The position numbers and the translations under genes are program-made. Below, one piece after another: positions 34,868 through 43,671 of a stretch of 64,000 nt of DNA (within the stretch, counting starts at the first letter, position 1; every line of letters begins with the position of its first letter). A model generated the notes under the pieces. That model searched no databases and was not told the DNA's origin. It saw nothing but the letters and a program-made list of their open reading frames with translations. This DNA comes from Geodermatophilus poikilotrophus (GTDB lineage Bacteria; Actinomycetota; Actinomycetes; Mycobacteriales; Geodermatophilaceae), in assembly GCF_900111455.1 (NCBI RefSeq), contig NZ_FOIE01000003.1:62001-126000 (forward strand), read 5' to 3'.

Positions 34868-35794
34868 TCAGGACGGCGCGGGCACTCCCGTCACTCTCCG
34901 GCACCAGGCGACGACGGAGGCGCACACCTCCGGATCGACCGGACGGCGCAGCTCCTCCCGGTAGTGGCGCAACGAGGCCGCCCCCGGCTGCCGGCGCAGC
35001 GTGTGCGTCAGGTCGGGGACACGCCGGACCTCGACCGGCCCGGGCACGGTCGCGGCCAGGACGGCGAGGTCGTCCGCCGGCACCTGGAGGTCCTTGGCGC
35101 CCGTGACGGCCAGGACCGGGACGGTGAGCCGGGCGAGGTCGGCCCGTGGGTCGTGCCGCAGGAACTCGCGGTGCCACCGGGCGTTGGTGCGGACGCCGTC
35201 GATCCGTGCCATGTCCGTCGTGGTCGCGAGGATCTTCCGGTGGTTGGCCACGACCTTCGCCTCCAGGTCGGTGCGCAGCAGCCGGAGCAGGCCGCGCACC
35301 GGTGCCGGGAGCGTGGGCGCGATCTGCCGCGCCTGCCAGCGGAGCAGCTCCACCCCCGGGGTCGCGCTCATGGCCAGCAGGACCACGCCGGCCACCGGAG
35401 CGCCCCGGCCGGCCAGCGCGGCGGCCAGGATGGCGCCCTCGCTGTGCCCGGCCAGCACGATCCGGTCCGGGTCCACCTCCGGCCGGGCGGCCAGCGCGTC
35501 GCGCGCCCGGGCCAGGTCGTCGACGTTGTCGTACAGGCCGGCGGCCCGCCAGTCGCCGGGGCTGCCGCCGACGCCGCGCTTGTCGTAGCGCAGCGAGGCG
35601 AGCCCGCCCTCGGCCAGGGCCTGCGCCAGCGCGCGGGTGACGTCGAAGCGCAGGCGGCGGTGGTTCGAGTCGCGGTCGAGCGGACCGGACCCGGCGGCCA
35701 GCAGCACCGCGGGCACCGGCGTCGGGACGTCGGGGAGGGTGAGGGTCCCGGCGAGCGAGGGGTGGCCGGGCACCTGCACCGGCAGTTCGCGCAC
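34868..35794 (-). CDS. alpha/beta hydrolase (dienelactone/S9-like)
   Basis: 308 residues. Features: LLAAGSGPLDRDSN (oxyanion GSGP type), YDKRGVGGSPGD, nucleophile elbow LAGHSEGAILAA (Ser about 118), VTGAKDLQVPADD with acid Asp and VPDLTHTLRR with base His. The GSGP and KRG(V/I)G motifs are typical of the YtmA/'alpha-beta hydrolase fold-5' group of uncertain substrate. No signal peptide. GTG 35794 lies 1 nt after the stop of the upstream small gene, so they form an operon under the divergent ArsR-like regulator. Confidence 0.85.
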   Translation of the reverse strand: MRELPVQVPGHPSLAGTLTLPDVPTPVPAVLLAAGSGPLDRDSNHRRLRFDVTRALAQALAEGGLASLRYDKRGVGGSPGDWRAAGLYDNVDDLARARDALAARPEVDPDRIVLAGHSEGAILAAALAGRGAPVAGVVLLAMSATPGVELLRWQARQIAPTLPAPVRGLLRLLRTDLEAKVVANHRKILATTTDMARIDGVRTNARWHREFLRHDPRADLARLTVPVLAVTGAKDLQVPADDLAVLAATVPGPVEVRRVPDLTHTLRRQPGAASLRHYREELRRPVDPEVCASVVAWCRRVTGVPAPS

Positions 35795-35795
35795 C

Positions 35796-36143
35796 TCAGC
35801 GCGCCGGGGGGAGGGCGCCGGCGACCGCGGCCGGGTCGTCCACGCCGAGCAGCAGGGTGTCGAAGCGCTGCCCCGTCAGGCGCACCCGCACGGCCGGCTG
35901 GCCACGCCGCACCGACACCAGGCTCTTCCCCCCGCGCCCGCGCCAGGTGCCGATCAGGCGCAGGCCCGGGAGCCCGAGGCCGGGTGCGCGCACCCCGCGG
36001 GCCGCGGCCGGCCCGTCGGGGACGACGTCGACCGACCGCACGGCGGACAGGGGGACCTCGAGGTCGCGGAGCAGGCCGAGGACGCGCTCGGCCCGGGTGG
36101 GGGAGACGTGCAGGGTCCGGGGTGTCGTGGTCACGGTCGCCAT
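35796..36143 (-). CDS. hypothetical PH-like small protein, 115 aa
   Basis: 115 residues, predicted mostly beta with a helical C-terminus. Notable segments: SPTRAERVLGLLRDLEVPLSAVRSVDVV and GKSLVSVRRGQPAVRVRL with GVDDPAAVAGAL. The order of strands resembles bacterial PH-like folds that sit next to hydrolases, but I cannot name the family with certainty. ATG 36143 sits just below the palindrome 36149-36174 on the minus strand. Forms an operon with the hydrolase. Confidence 0.65.
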   Translation of the reverse strand: MATVTTTPRTLHVSPTRAERVLGLLRDLEVPLSAVRSVDVVPDGPAAARGVRAPGLGLPGLRLIGTWRGRGGKSLVSVRRGQPAVRVRLTGQRFDTLLLGVDDPAAVAGALPPAR

Positions 36144-36148
36144 GGCAT

Positions 36149-36174
36149 CATCGTTACCGAATTCGAGAACGATG
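36149..36174. promoter_or_regulatory. operator palindrome of ArsR-like regulator
   Basis: CATCGTT (36149-36155) and AACGATG (36168-36174) are perfect 7-bp arms around a central GAATTC (36159-36164), all sharing one dyad axis. It lies between the divergent small-protein/hydrolase operon and the regulator gene, and is AT-richer than anything nearby. A classic dimer-binding site. Confidence 0.75.
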
Positions 36175-36197
36175 TCAATCATGAGAACGGTGGCGTC

Positions 36198-36728
36198 ATG
36201 GCGACGGCGGACCTGCTCCTCCACCCGGTTCGGCTGCGGATCGTGCAGGCCTTCCTCGGGGACCGCGCGCTGACGACGGCCGATCTGCGCGGCGAGCTAC
36301 CCGACGTCCCCCCGGCGACGCTGTACCGGCACGTCGGGGTGTTGGCCGAGGCGGGCGTGCTGACCGTGGCGGGGGAGCGGAGGGTCCGCGGCGCGACCGA
36401 GCGCAGCTACCGGCTGGTGACCGAGGCGGCGTCGGTCGACGCCGCGGACGCCGCGGCGATGTCGGTCGACGAGCACCGGCGGGCCTTCGCCACCTTCGTC
36501 GCCGCGCTGCTCGCGGACTTCGACCGGTACGCCGATGCCGCGGCCGGCCCGGGCCTGGACCCGGCGGCCGACGGGGTCGGCTACCGCCAGGTGGCGCTGT
36601 GGTTGGACGACGAAGAGTTCACCGGGCTGGTGACCGAGCTGCGCGCGGTGCTGACCGCGCGGCTGGCGCTCGAGCCCGACGGCGCCCGCCGGCGCCGGAT
36701 CGTCAGCCAGGTGTTCCTGCCAGGGTGA
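36198..36728 (+). CDS. ArsR/HTH_20-type transcriptional regulator
   Basis: 176 residues. N-terminal winged helix LLLHPVRLRIVQAFLGDRALTTADLRGELPDVPPATLYRHVGVLAEAGVLTVAGERR (about 6-62), then a helical effector/dimer domain with WLDDEEFTGLVTELRAVL. No Cys pair for metal sensing, so it is more likely the group that senses small organic molecules or works as a simple repressor. The divergent hydrolase operon and shared palindrome point to its regulon. ATG 36198 used. Confidence 0.88.
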   Translation: MATADLLLHPVRLRIVQAFLGDRALTTADLRGELPDVPPATLYRHVGVLAEAGVLTVAGERRVRGATERSYRLVTEAASVDAADAAAMSVDEHRRAFATFVAALLADFDRYADAAAGPGLDPAADGVGYRQVALWLDDEEFTGLVTELRAVLTARLALEPDGARRRRIVSQVFLPG

Positions 36729-36730
36729 CG

Positions 36731-36759
36731 CACGGGGCCGGGGGTCTTCCGGCCCCGTG
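36731..36759. terminator. bidirectional terminator between converging genes
   Basis: CACGGGGCCGG (36731-36741), loop GGGTCTT and CCGGCCCCGTG (36749-36759) form a perfect 11-bp stem in the 36-nt gap between the ArsR-like and DoxX genes. Confidence 0.75.
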
Positions 36760-36764
36760 TCGTG

Positions 36765-37265
36765 TCACTCGGCGCGTGCGGCGGCCCTCGCGACCTTCCT
36801 GTTGGCCTTGGCCAGCGTCTTGGCGGCCTTGCGCACCCGGCGCGGCTCCCGGTCGATCGTCCCGCGGGTGAGCAGGCCGACGCCGATGCCGAGCAGCCAC
36901 ACGTCCTTGGCCACCGCCAGTCCCTCCTGGGTCGGCGCCAGGCTGCCCGGCTTCCGCATGCCGGGGGTGTTCAGGTAGAGCCCGAGCAGCCCGCCGGAGA
37001 AACCGGTCAGCACCGCACCGGCCACGGCGGTGGGCACGAACGGCGTCAGCAGCGCCGCCCCGACGGCGATCTCGCTGTAGGACAGCACCCGGACGAACGT
37101 CGCCGGGTCGACGCCCTTGAGGAACGGGTAGGTGCCCGACGCGAACCCGTGCAGCCCGGCCGCGGTGCCCTCGTCGGCGCCGCGCTTGCCCAGGCCGCTG
37201 TTGAGGATGAACGCGCCGGCCGAGATGCGCGGCGCGATCTCGGACAGGGTGATGGGCAGTGCCAT
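36765..37265 (-). CDS. DoxX family membrane protein
   Basis: 166 residues with about four membrane helices (RISAGAFILNSGLG, VLSYSEIAVGAALLTPFV, AVAGAVLTGFSGGLLGLYL, VWLLGIGVGLL), the DoxX/DoxD-like arrangement. A basic cytoplasmic tail of about 35 residues (REPRRVRKAAKTLAKANRKVARAAARAE) follows. Characterised DoxX members take part in thiosulfate:quinone oxidation or protection against redox stress, but most are unknown. ATG 37265 follows a GAGGAGC. Monocistronic. Confidence 0.8.
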   Translation of the reverse strand: MALPITLSEIAPRISAGAFILNSGLGKRGADEGTAAGLHGFASGTYPFLKGVDPATFVRVLSYSEIAVGAALLTPFVPTAVAGAVLTGFSGGLLGLYLNTPGMRKPGSLAPTQEGLAVAKDVWLLGIGVGLLTRGTIDREPRRVRKAAKTLAKANRKVARAAARAE

Positions 37266-37360
37266 GGTGCTCCTCGCTGGTCGCGGGCGGTCAGGGCCCG
37301 GTCTGACCCTGGTCGAGGGGACCAGTGCCCACCACCCGGGGCGTCAACCCTGGGTCCCGG

Positions 37361-38944
37361 TCAGCGGCCGCCGCGGCGGGCCCGGCCGCTGAACGACGCC
37401 GCCGAGTGCGTCCCGGCGCGGGCGGCGAGCTCGGCCCGGGTGCGCGCCGGACCCGGTGCGCGGCCCGAGCCGCGGGAGGAGGACGTCGTCCCGCCGCCGG
37501 ACGCGGTGCCCGGCTGGCCGCCGGAGCGACCGGACCCGCCCGCCGGACGGCGGCGCCGGCCGCCGCCCTGGCCCTGCGGCTGGGGCTCCGGCGCGGGCGC
37601 CGGCTCGACGTGCGGGGCGGCCGGCCCGGTCAGCGCGCCGATCTCCGCGGCGCCGGGCCGGACGGCGCTCACCGTCGGGGTGATGCCGGCCTGCCGGGCG
37701 AGGGTGCGCACCTCGCCGGCCTGGTCGGGGGTGGAGACGGTGACCACGGTGCCGCCGGCACCGGCCCGGGCGGTGCGGCCCGAGCGGTGCAGGTAGGCCT
37801 TGTGCTCGGCCGGCGGGTCGACGTGGACGACGAGCGCGACGTCGTCGACGTGGATGCCGCGCGCGGCGATGTCGGTGGCGACCAGCACGCGGGTGCTGCC
37901 GTTGCTGAACGCCTCGAGGTTGCGCTCCCGGGCGTTCTGGCTGAGGTTGCCGTGCAGGTCGACGGCGGGGACGCCGGCCGCGGTCAGCTGCTTGGCCAGC
38001 TTCTTGGCCTGGTGCTTGGTGCGGGTGAACAGCACGCTGCGGCCCAGCCCCGAGGCCAGCTCCCGGACGACGGCCGGCTTGTCGGCGGCCTCCACCCGGA
38101 ACACGTGGTGGGTCATCGTGGAGACCGGCGCCACCGCGGGGTCGACCGAGTGCGTCGTGGGGGTGTGCAGGTAGCGCTTGACCAGCACGTCGACGCCGTT
38201 GTCCAGCGTCGCGGAGAACAGCAGCCGCTGGCCGGTCGCCGGGGTGCGGTCCATCAGCCGCTTGACGCCGGGCAGGAAGCCGAGGTCGGCCATGTGGTCG
38301 GCCTCGTCCAGGACGGTGATCTCGACGGCGGAGAGGTCGCAGTGGCCCTGGCCGATGAGGTCCTCCAGCCGGCCGGGGCAGGCGATGAGCACGTCGATGC
38401 CGCCGGCCAGCGCCTGCACCTGCGGGTTCTGGCCGACACCGCCGAAGACGGTGGTCGCCTTCATCCCCAGCGCGCGGGCCAGCGGGTCGACGACGGCGAA
38501 CACCTGGTTGGCCAGCTCGCGGGTCGGCACCAGCACGAGCGCGCGCGGCCGCTTCGGCTGCCGGCGGCTGTCGGAGGCGGCCAGCCGGGCGACCAGCGGC
38601 AGGCTGAAGGCCAGCGTCTTGCCCGAGCCGGTGCGGCCGCGGCCGAGCACGTCGCGTCCGGTGAGGGTGTCCGGCAGCGTGGCCACCTGGATCGGGAACG
38701 GCGCGGTGATGCCGCTGGCGGCGAGCACCTCGACCAGCGGAGCCGGGACGCCGAGGTCGGCGAAGGTGGCGTCGGTGGGCAGCACGGTGGCGTCGCCCCC
38801 GACGGGGACGACGGGCGCCGCGGCCTCGGCGGTCGGCTGCTGCGCGGTGCGCTGGCCGGTCGCGGGGCGGCTGCTCCCGCCGCGGCCGCCGCGGCGGCGG
38901 CGGGTGCCCGCGGCGGCAGGGGTGGACTGGTCGTGCGTGGTCAT
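37361..38944 (-). CDS. DEAD-box ATP-dependent RNA helicase (RhlE-like)
   Basis: 527 residues. Motif I GRTGSGKT (103-110), Ia PTREL, II DEAD (213-216), III SAT (244-246), V ATDIAARGI and VI HRSGRTARAG, all intact. An Arg/Gly-rich N-terminus and an Arg/Gly/Pro-rich C-terminal tail (about 450-527) suit RNA binding. The tail is typical of actinobacterial RhlE/DeaD-type helicases in RNA decay or cold adaptation. The gap upstream to the next gene is 222 nt (38945-39166), leaving room for a long 5' leader, which such helicase genes often use for control. Confidence 0.93.
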   Translation of the reverse strand: MTTHDQSTPAAAGTRRRRGGRGGSSRPATGQRTAQQPTAEAAAPVVPVGGDATVLPTDATFADLGVPAPLVEVLAASGITAPFPIQVATLPDTLTGRDVLGRGRTGSGKTLAFSLPLVARLAASDSRRQPKRPRALVLVPTRELANQVFAVVDPLARALGMKATTVFGGVGQNPQVQALAGGIDVLIACPGRLEDLIGQGHCDLSAVEITVLDEADHMADLGFLPGVKRLMDRTPATGQRLLFSATLDNGVDVLVKRYLHTPTTHSVDPAVAPVSTMTHHVFRVEAADKPAVVRELASGLGRSVLFTRTKHQAKKLAKQLTAAGVPAVDLHGNLSQNARERNLEAFSNGSTRVLVATDIAARGIHVDDVALVVHVDPPAEHKAYLHRSGRTARAGAGGTVVTVSTPDQAGEVRTLARQAGITPTVSAVRPGAAEIGALTGPAAPHVEPAPAPEPQPQGQGGGRRRRPAGGSGRSGGQPGTASGGGTTSSSRGSGRAPGPARTRAELAARAGTHSAASFSGRARRGGR

Positions 38945-39166
38945 GGGTGGTCCTCGGTGCTCGGTTCGCCGTCGGGCGACCCGGCACGAGCGCACCGGCG
39001 GCCCTGCACGGGGCAGGGCCGGGTACCGCGTCGTCGGCGGGACGTCGGACAGCCGGGCGCGCCCGGGTGGCGCTGCCGCAGCCCGACGTCCGGCCCTGCA
39101 CCCCGGATGGGCAGCAGGGCAACGCCGGTACTGCTACTCAACCAGACGCAGCGCCGACCTGTGCCC

Positions 39167-40162
39167 TCAGACGGGGGAGGGGCCGGTCACACCGCGGCCG
39201 CGGTAGCTGCGCCGGTAGGAGCCCGGCGCCACCCCGATGGTGGCCCGCAGGTGCTGGCGCAGGGACGCCGGCGTGCCGAAGCCGGCCTCGTCGGCGACCC
39301 GGTCGATCGGCGCGTCGGTGGACTCCAGCAGCTGCCGGGCGAGCGCCAGCCGCTGCCCGGCCAACCAGCGCAGCGGTGACAGGCCGGTCTCGTCGCGGAA
39401 GCGGCGGGTGAAGGTCCGCACGCTCATCCGCGCGTGCGCGGCGAGGTCGGCCAGCGTCAGCGGCTCGCCCAGCCGCTCGACGGCCCAGGCGCGGGTCGCC
39501 GCCGTCCCGACGTCCCCGACCTCGGGCAGCGGCCGCTCGACGAACTGCGCCTGGCCGCCCTCCCGCCAGGGGGCGACGACGTTGCGCCGCGCCACCCGGT
39601 TGGCCACCTCGCAGCCGTGGTCGCGGCGGATGAGGTGCAGCAGCAGGTCGATGCCGGCGGCGTTGCCGGCGGAGGTCAGCACGTCGCCGTCGTCGACGAA
39701 GAGCACGCCGGGGTCGACCCGGACGGCCGGGAACAGCCGCTGCAGCGTCTCGGCGTGCATCCAGTGCGTGGTGGCCGGGCGCCGCTCGAGCAGGCCGGCG
39801 GCGGCGAGCACGAAGGCGCCGGTGCAGATGGACACCAGCCGCGCGTGCCCGGCGGCGGTGCGCAGCGCGTCGGCGAGCCCGTCGGGGATCGTGCCGTCGG
39901 TCATCGCCGGCCCCCCGTGCACCCCCGGGACGACGACCGTCCCGGCGGAGGCCAGCAGCGAGGCGTCGTGCTCGGGTGTGACCGAGTACCCGGCCGAGGT
40001 GCGGACCGGCCCCCCGTCGAGGGTGGCGACCCGCACGCGGTAGAGCCGGTGCCCGTCGGCGTCGACCGCGGACTCCAGCAGCCGGTGGGGGAGGCCGAGC
40101 TCGAAGGCGATGGAGCCGGGCAGCGCCAGGACGGCGACGTCGTGGACCGGACCGGTAGGCAT
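39167..40162 (-). CDS. GlxA-type regulator: DJ-1/PfpI domain plus AraC HTH
   Basis: 331 residues. Residues 5-190 form a DJ-1/PfpI fold (VAVLALPGSIAFELGLPHRLLE; SICTGAFVLAAAGLLERRPATTHW with the nucleophile-elbow Cys). Residues about 225-325 are an AraC HTH pair (LTLADLAAHARMSVRTFTRRFRDETGLSPLRWLAGQRLALARQLLE). Members control carnitine, arginine or other nitrogen catabolism. It is divergent from an MFS carrier with 60 nt between, so that gene is the likely target. Confidence 0.9.
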   Translation of the reverse strand: MPTGPVHDVAVLALPGSIAFELGLPHRLLESAVDADGHRLYRVRVATLDGGPVRTSAGYSVTPEHDASLLASAGTVVVPGVHGGPAMTDGTIPDGLADALRTAAGHARLVSICTGAFVLAAAGLLERRPATTHWMHAETLQRLFPAVRVDPGVLFVDDGDVLTSAGNAAGIDLLLHLIRRDHGCEVANRVARRNVVAPWREGGQAQFVERPLPEVGDVGTAATRAWAVERLGEPLTLADLAAHARMSVRTFTRRFRDETGLSPLRWLAGQRLALARQLLESTDAPIDRVADEAGFGTPASLRQHLRATIGVAPGSYRRSYRGRGVTGPSPV

Positions 40163-40222
40163 GGCCGGATCCTTGCACGTGTTGGCCGCCGGGCCACTGT
40201 CCGCCCGCCCGCGGCGTCCGCC

Positions 40223-41551
40223 ATGCTCTCGGTCGTGACGAGCACCGCCGCGCCGCGCACGCACCGGGTCCACCCCGCCTGGTGGGTCGCCGGGGTGACC
40301 TTCCTGGCCCTGGTCGGCGCCGCGGCGTTCCGGGCGGTGCCCGGGGTCCTCATCGAGCCGCTGCGCGCGGAGTTCGGCTGGTCGGTCACGACCATCTCCG
40401 CCGCGGTCGCGGTCAACATGGCGCTCTACGGGCTGACGGCGCCGTTCGCCGCCGCGCTGATGGAGCGCTTCGGCATCCGCCGGGTCGTGGTCGGGGCGCT
40501 GCTGCTGACCGCCACCGGCAGCGGCCTCACCGTCTTCATGACCGCGAGCTGGCAGCTGGTGCTGCTGTGGGGCTTCCTCGTGGGCCTCGGCACCGGGTCG
40601 ATGGCGCTGTCGCTGGTCGCCACGGTGACCGGCCGCTGGTTCGTGGCCCGCCGCGGCCTGGTGTCCGGCATCCTCACCGCCGGCGGGGCGACCGGGCAGC
40701 TGGTGTTCCTCCCGCTGGTCGCCTGGGCCGACGCGACGTGGGGCTGGCGGTCGGCGTCGCTGGGCACGACCGCGGCCGCGCTGGCCGTCGTCCCCCTGGT
40801 GCTGTGGCTGCTGCGCGACCGGCCGCGCGACGTCGGTGCCGTGCCCTACGGCGGAACGGCGGCCGACGACGTCGACCCGGTCCGCACCGGCGCGGCGCGG
40901 ACGGCGGTGCGCGGGCTGGTGTCGGCCGCACGCACGACGCCGTTCTGGCTGCTGGCCGGGGGCTTCTTCATCTGCGGCCTGTCGACCAACGGGCTGGTCC
41001 AGCCGCACTTCATCCCGGCCGCGCACGACCACGGTATGCCGATCACCACCGCGGCCGGGCTGCTCGCCGTCGTCGGGGTCTTCGACATCGCCGGCACGGT
41101 GCTCTCCGGCTGGCTGACCGACCGCGTCGACCCACGGGTGCTGCTGCTGGCCTACTACGGGCTGCGCGGCCTGTCGCTGTTCCTGCTGCCGACCCTGTTC
41201 GGGCCCGACCTGCACGTCAGCATGGTGGCGTTCATCGTGTTCTACGGCCTGGACTGGGTGGCCACCGTGCCGCCGACGCTGGCGCTGTGCCGCGAGTTCT
41301 TCGGTCCGCGGGCGCCGGTGGTGTTCGGGTGGGTCTTCGCCTCGCACCAGGTGGGCTCGGCGTTCGCCGCCTTCGGCGGCGGCGTGATCCGCGACGTGAC
41401 CGGTTCCTACGACCCCGCGTGGCTGGTGGCCGGGGCGCTCTGCATCGCCGCGGCGGCCATGTCGTTCCTGATCCCCCGTCGGCCGGCCGCGGCGGGGACG
41501 GCGCTGCCGACGGATCCCGAGGAGGCCGCGGCCGCCCAGGCCCACGGCTGA
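40223..41551 (+). CDS. MFS transporter, oxalate/formate- or monocarboxylate-type
   Basis: 442 residues with 12 predicted helices. EPLRAEFGWSVTTISAAVAVN after helix 1, LMERFGIRRVV (loop 2-3) and GLVSGILTAGGATGQLVFLPL resemble the OFA/MCT-like carboxylate carriers. Substrate unknown. ATG 40223 is used; GTG 40235 with a CATGCT 7 nt upstream is an alternative that gives 438 residues. Divergent from the GlxA-type regulator, which probably activates or represses it. Confidence 0.87.
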   Translation: MLSVVTSTAAPRTHRVHPAWWVAGVTFLALVGAAAFRAVPGVLIEPLRAEFGWSVTTISAAVAVNMALYGLTAPFAAALMERFGIRRVVVGALLLTATGSGLTVFMTASWQLVLLWGFLVGLGTGSMALSLVATVTGRWFVARRGLVSGILTAGGATGQLVFLPLVAWADATWGWRSASLGTTAAALAVVPLVLWLLRDRPRDVGAVPYGGTAADDVDPVRTGAARTAVRGLVSAARTTPFWLLAGGFFICGLSTNGLVQPHFIPAAHDHGMPITTAAGLLAVVGVFDIAGTVLSGWLTDRVDPRVLLLAYYGLRGLSLFLLPTLFGPDLHVSMVAFIVFYGLDWVATVPPTLALCREFFGPRAPVVFGWVFASHQVGSAFAAFGGGVIRDVTGSYDPAWLVAGALCIAAAAMSFLIPRRPAAAGTALPTDPEEAAAAQAHG

Positions 41552-41567
41552 GCCCGGGGCCGGCGCC

Positions 41568-41900
41568 TCAGCGGGTGTGCCGGGGGGAGCCCGTCCCGGC
41601 CGCGGCGACCGTCCGCCGGCGGTCGGCCCAGCGCCGCTCGGCGGCCAGGCCCTCGGCGAAGCCCCGGGCGTACCAGAGGGGTGCGTTCGCCTCGAGGCCG
41701 CTCGGTGGGTCGCCGGGCCGGTCCCTCCAGAGCAGGCGCGCGAACGCCGCGGGGTCGCGGCCGCGGCAGTGCGTCGAGGGCGGGTCGACCGGGCCGTGCG
41801 GCTCGAACCGCGCGGCGGCGTGGCCGTCCCTGCGGCCGAAGGTGTGGGCGGTCTCGAGCAGGGCCCAGTAGGGCGGCTCACGGAGGTGTCCGGTGCTCAC
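41568..41900 (-). CDS. hypothetical protein, 110 aa
   Basis: 110 residues. Contains HLREPPYWALLETAHTFGRRDGHAAARFEP and ALLWRDRP-like and WYARGFAEGLAAERRW segments, helical and Trp/Arg-rich. No signal peptide or membrane segment. I do not recognise it. GTG 41900 is chosen because the conserved-looking part starts there; no strong ribosome site is seen. It converges with the MFS gene with 16 nt between stops. Confidence 0.55.
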   Translation of the reverse strand: MSTGHLREPPYWALLETAHTFGRRDGHAAARFEPHGPVDPPSTHCRGRDPAAFARLLWRDRPGDPPSGLEANAPLWYARGFAEGLAAERRWADRRRTVAAAGTGSPRHTR

Positions 41901-41944
41901 GCCCGTCGGAGCACCGGCGCGGGCCGACGGATACACCGGGCGCG

Positions 41945-42036
41945 GAGTCCCCCGGCCCGTCCCGTTGCCGGTCCCGCCGGCCTCCTGCAGGGCCGCGACG
42001 CGAGCCTGCGGGCGGCGGCGAGCAGGAGGTCCCCGG
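41945..42036. repeat. dispersed GC-rich intergenic repeat (copy f)
   Basis: GGCCTCCTGCAGGGCC, then GACGCGAGCCTGCGGGCGGC, then AGCAGGAGGTCCCCGGTCAGG, ending at the stop of the GMC gene. Complementary CCTCCTGC and GCAGGAGG give a stem across the element. Probably ends the PPK2 operon. Confidence 0.55.
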
Positions 42037-43671
42037 TCAGGCCGCCCCGGTGAGGGCCGGGTCGACGCTGCGGCCGGTGATGAGGTCGGCCGCCCGCTCG
42101 GCGATCATGATCGTCGGCGTGTTGGTGTCGCCGCGCACCAGCGTCGGCATGACCGAGGCGTCGACCACCCGCAGCCCCTCGACGCCGTGCACCCGCAGCT
42201 GCGCGTCGACCACCGCGTCGTCGTCGCTGCCCATCCGGCACGACGAGACCGGGTGGTACAGCGACTCGAGGCTGTCGCGCACCACCCGCCGCAGGCCGTC
42301 GCGGGTGCGCACCGCGCCGCCGGGGGACCACTCCTCGGCGAGGACGTCGGCCAGCGGGCCGCAGCCGGCGACCTCCCGGGCCTTCTCGACGCCGCAGACC
42401 AGCGCGTCCAGGTCGCGCTCGTCGGTGAGGTAGCCGGCGTCGATGGCCGGTGCCCACGTGGGGTCGGCCGAGCGGAGCCGCACCGAGCCGCGCGAGTGCA
42501 CCCGGACCAGGACGGCGGCGGCGGTGAACGCGTCGACGTCTGGGTCGACCCGCGCCTGTTGCCAGAACTTCACCGGTAGGAAGTGGTACTGCAGGTCGGG
42601 CTCGGGCAGGTCCGGCCGGGAGCGGGTGAACAGCCCCGCCTCGGCCAGGTTGGAGGTCAGCGGGCCGCGGCGGGCACCGAACCAGCGCGCGTAGCCCGAC
42701 GGCGACTCCGCCCGGGACAGCGACCTCCCCGACCGGGTGTGCCAGACGACCGGCACCAGGGGGTGGTCCTGCAGCCCGCCGCCGACGCCGGGCAGGTCGG
42801 AGACGACGTCGAGGCCGACGTCGCGCAGGTGCGCGCCCGGGCCGATGCCCGAGAGCATCAGCAGCTGCGGCGAGTTCACCGCGCCGCCGGCCAGCACGAC
42901 CTCGGCCGCGGCGTGCGCGGTGCGCGTCCGCCCGCCCGACCGGTACTCGACGCCGGTGGCCCGCCCGCCGGACACCAGCACCCGGGTGGTCAGCGCGCCG
43001 GTGCGCACGGTGAGGTTGGGCCGGGCCGTCGCGGGGTGCAGGTAGGCGTCGGCCGCCGACCAGCGGCGGCCGCGGCGCTGGGTGAGCTGGTAGAGCCCGA
43101 CGCCCTCCTGTCCGGCGCCGTTGAAGTCGTCGTTGCGCGGGTACCCGGCCGCGACCGCGGACGCCACGGCCGCTCGTGACCAGGCGTGCGGGGAGCGCGG
43201 GTCCTCGACGCGCAGCGGCCCGCCGACGCCGTGGAAGCGGTCCGCGCCGCGGGCGTTGTCCTCCATCCGGCGGAACAGCGGCAGCACGTGCCGGTAGGAC
43301 CACGAGCGGTCGCCGGTGAGCTCGGCCCACTCGTCGTAGTCGGCCGCCGCGCCGCGGACGTAGATCATCGCGTTGATCGACGACGACCCGCCCAGCAGCT
43401 TGCCCTGCGGCCAGAACAGCCGCCGCCCGCCCAGGGCCGGCTGCGGCACGGTCGTGTAGTTCCAGTCCCGGCGGGTGCGCCACGTCTTGTGCAGCGCCGC
43501 CGGGACCCGCACCTCCAGGACGTCGTCCGAGCCGCCGGCCTCCAGCAGCAGCACCCGCAGCGACGGGTCCTCCGACAGCCGCCCGGCCAGCGCGCAGCCG
43601 GCCGAGCCCGCGCCGACGACGACGACGTCGTGCTCCTCGGTGCCCGCGTGTGCCGGGTCCGGCACGGTCAC
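42037..43671 (-). CDS. GMC-family FAD oxidoreductase (choline-dehydrogenase-like)
   Basis: 544 residues. FAD motif DVVVVGAGSAGCALAGRLSEDP (about 15-36), GMC signature 1 WPQGKLLGGSSSINAMIYVRG, signature 2 GGAVNSPQLLMLSGIGP, and the active-site block YHPVSSCRMGSDDDAVVD with catalytic His. It oxidises a primary or secondary alcohol, and choline-, PEG- or alkyl-alcohol-dehydrogenase functions are all possible. The GTG start overlaps the aldehyde dehydrogenase stop as GTGA, so alcohol and aldehyde oxidation are likely consecutive steps. Third gene of the PPK2 operon. Confidence 0.92.
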   Translation of the reverse strand: MTVPDPAHAGTEEHDVVVVGAGSAGCALAGRLSEDPSLRVLLLEAGGSDDVLEVRVPAALHKTWRTRRDWNYTTVPQPALGGRRLFWPQGKLLGGSSSINAMIYVRGAAADYDEWAELTGDRSWSYRHVLPLFRRMEDNARGADRFHGVGGPLRVEDPRSPHAWSRAAVASAVAAGYPRNDDFNGAGQEGVGLYQLTQRRGRRWSAADAYLHPATARPNLTVRTGALTTRVLVSGGRATGVEYRSGGRTRTAHAAAEVVLAGGAVNSPQLLMLSGIGPGAHLRDVGLDVVSDLPGVGGGLQDHPLVPVVWHTRSGRSLSRAESPSGYARWFGARRGPLTSNLAEAGLFTRSRPDLPEPDLQYHFLPVKFWQQARVDPDVDAFTAAAVLVRVHSRGSVRLRSADPTWAPAIDAGYLTDERDLDALVCGVEKAREVAGCGPLADVLAEEWSPGGAVRTRDGLRRVVRDSLESLYHPVSSCRMGSDDDAVVDAQLRVHGVEGLRVVDASVMPTLVRGDTNTPTIMIAERAADLITGRSVDPALTGAA

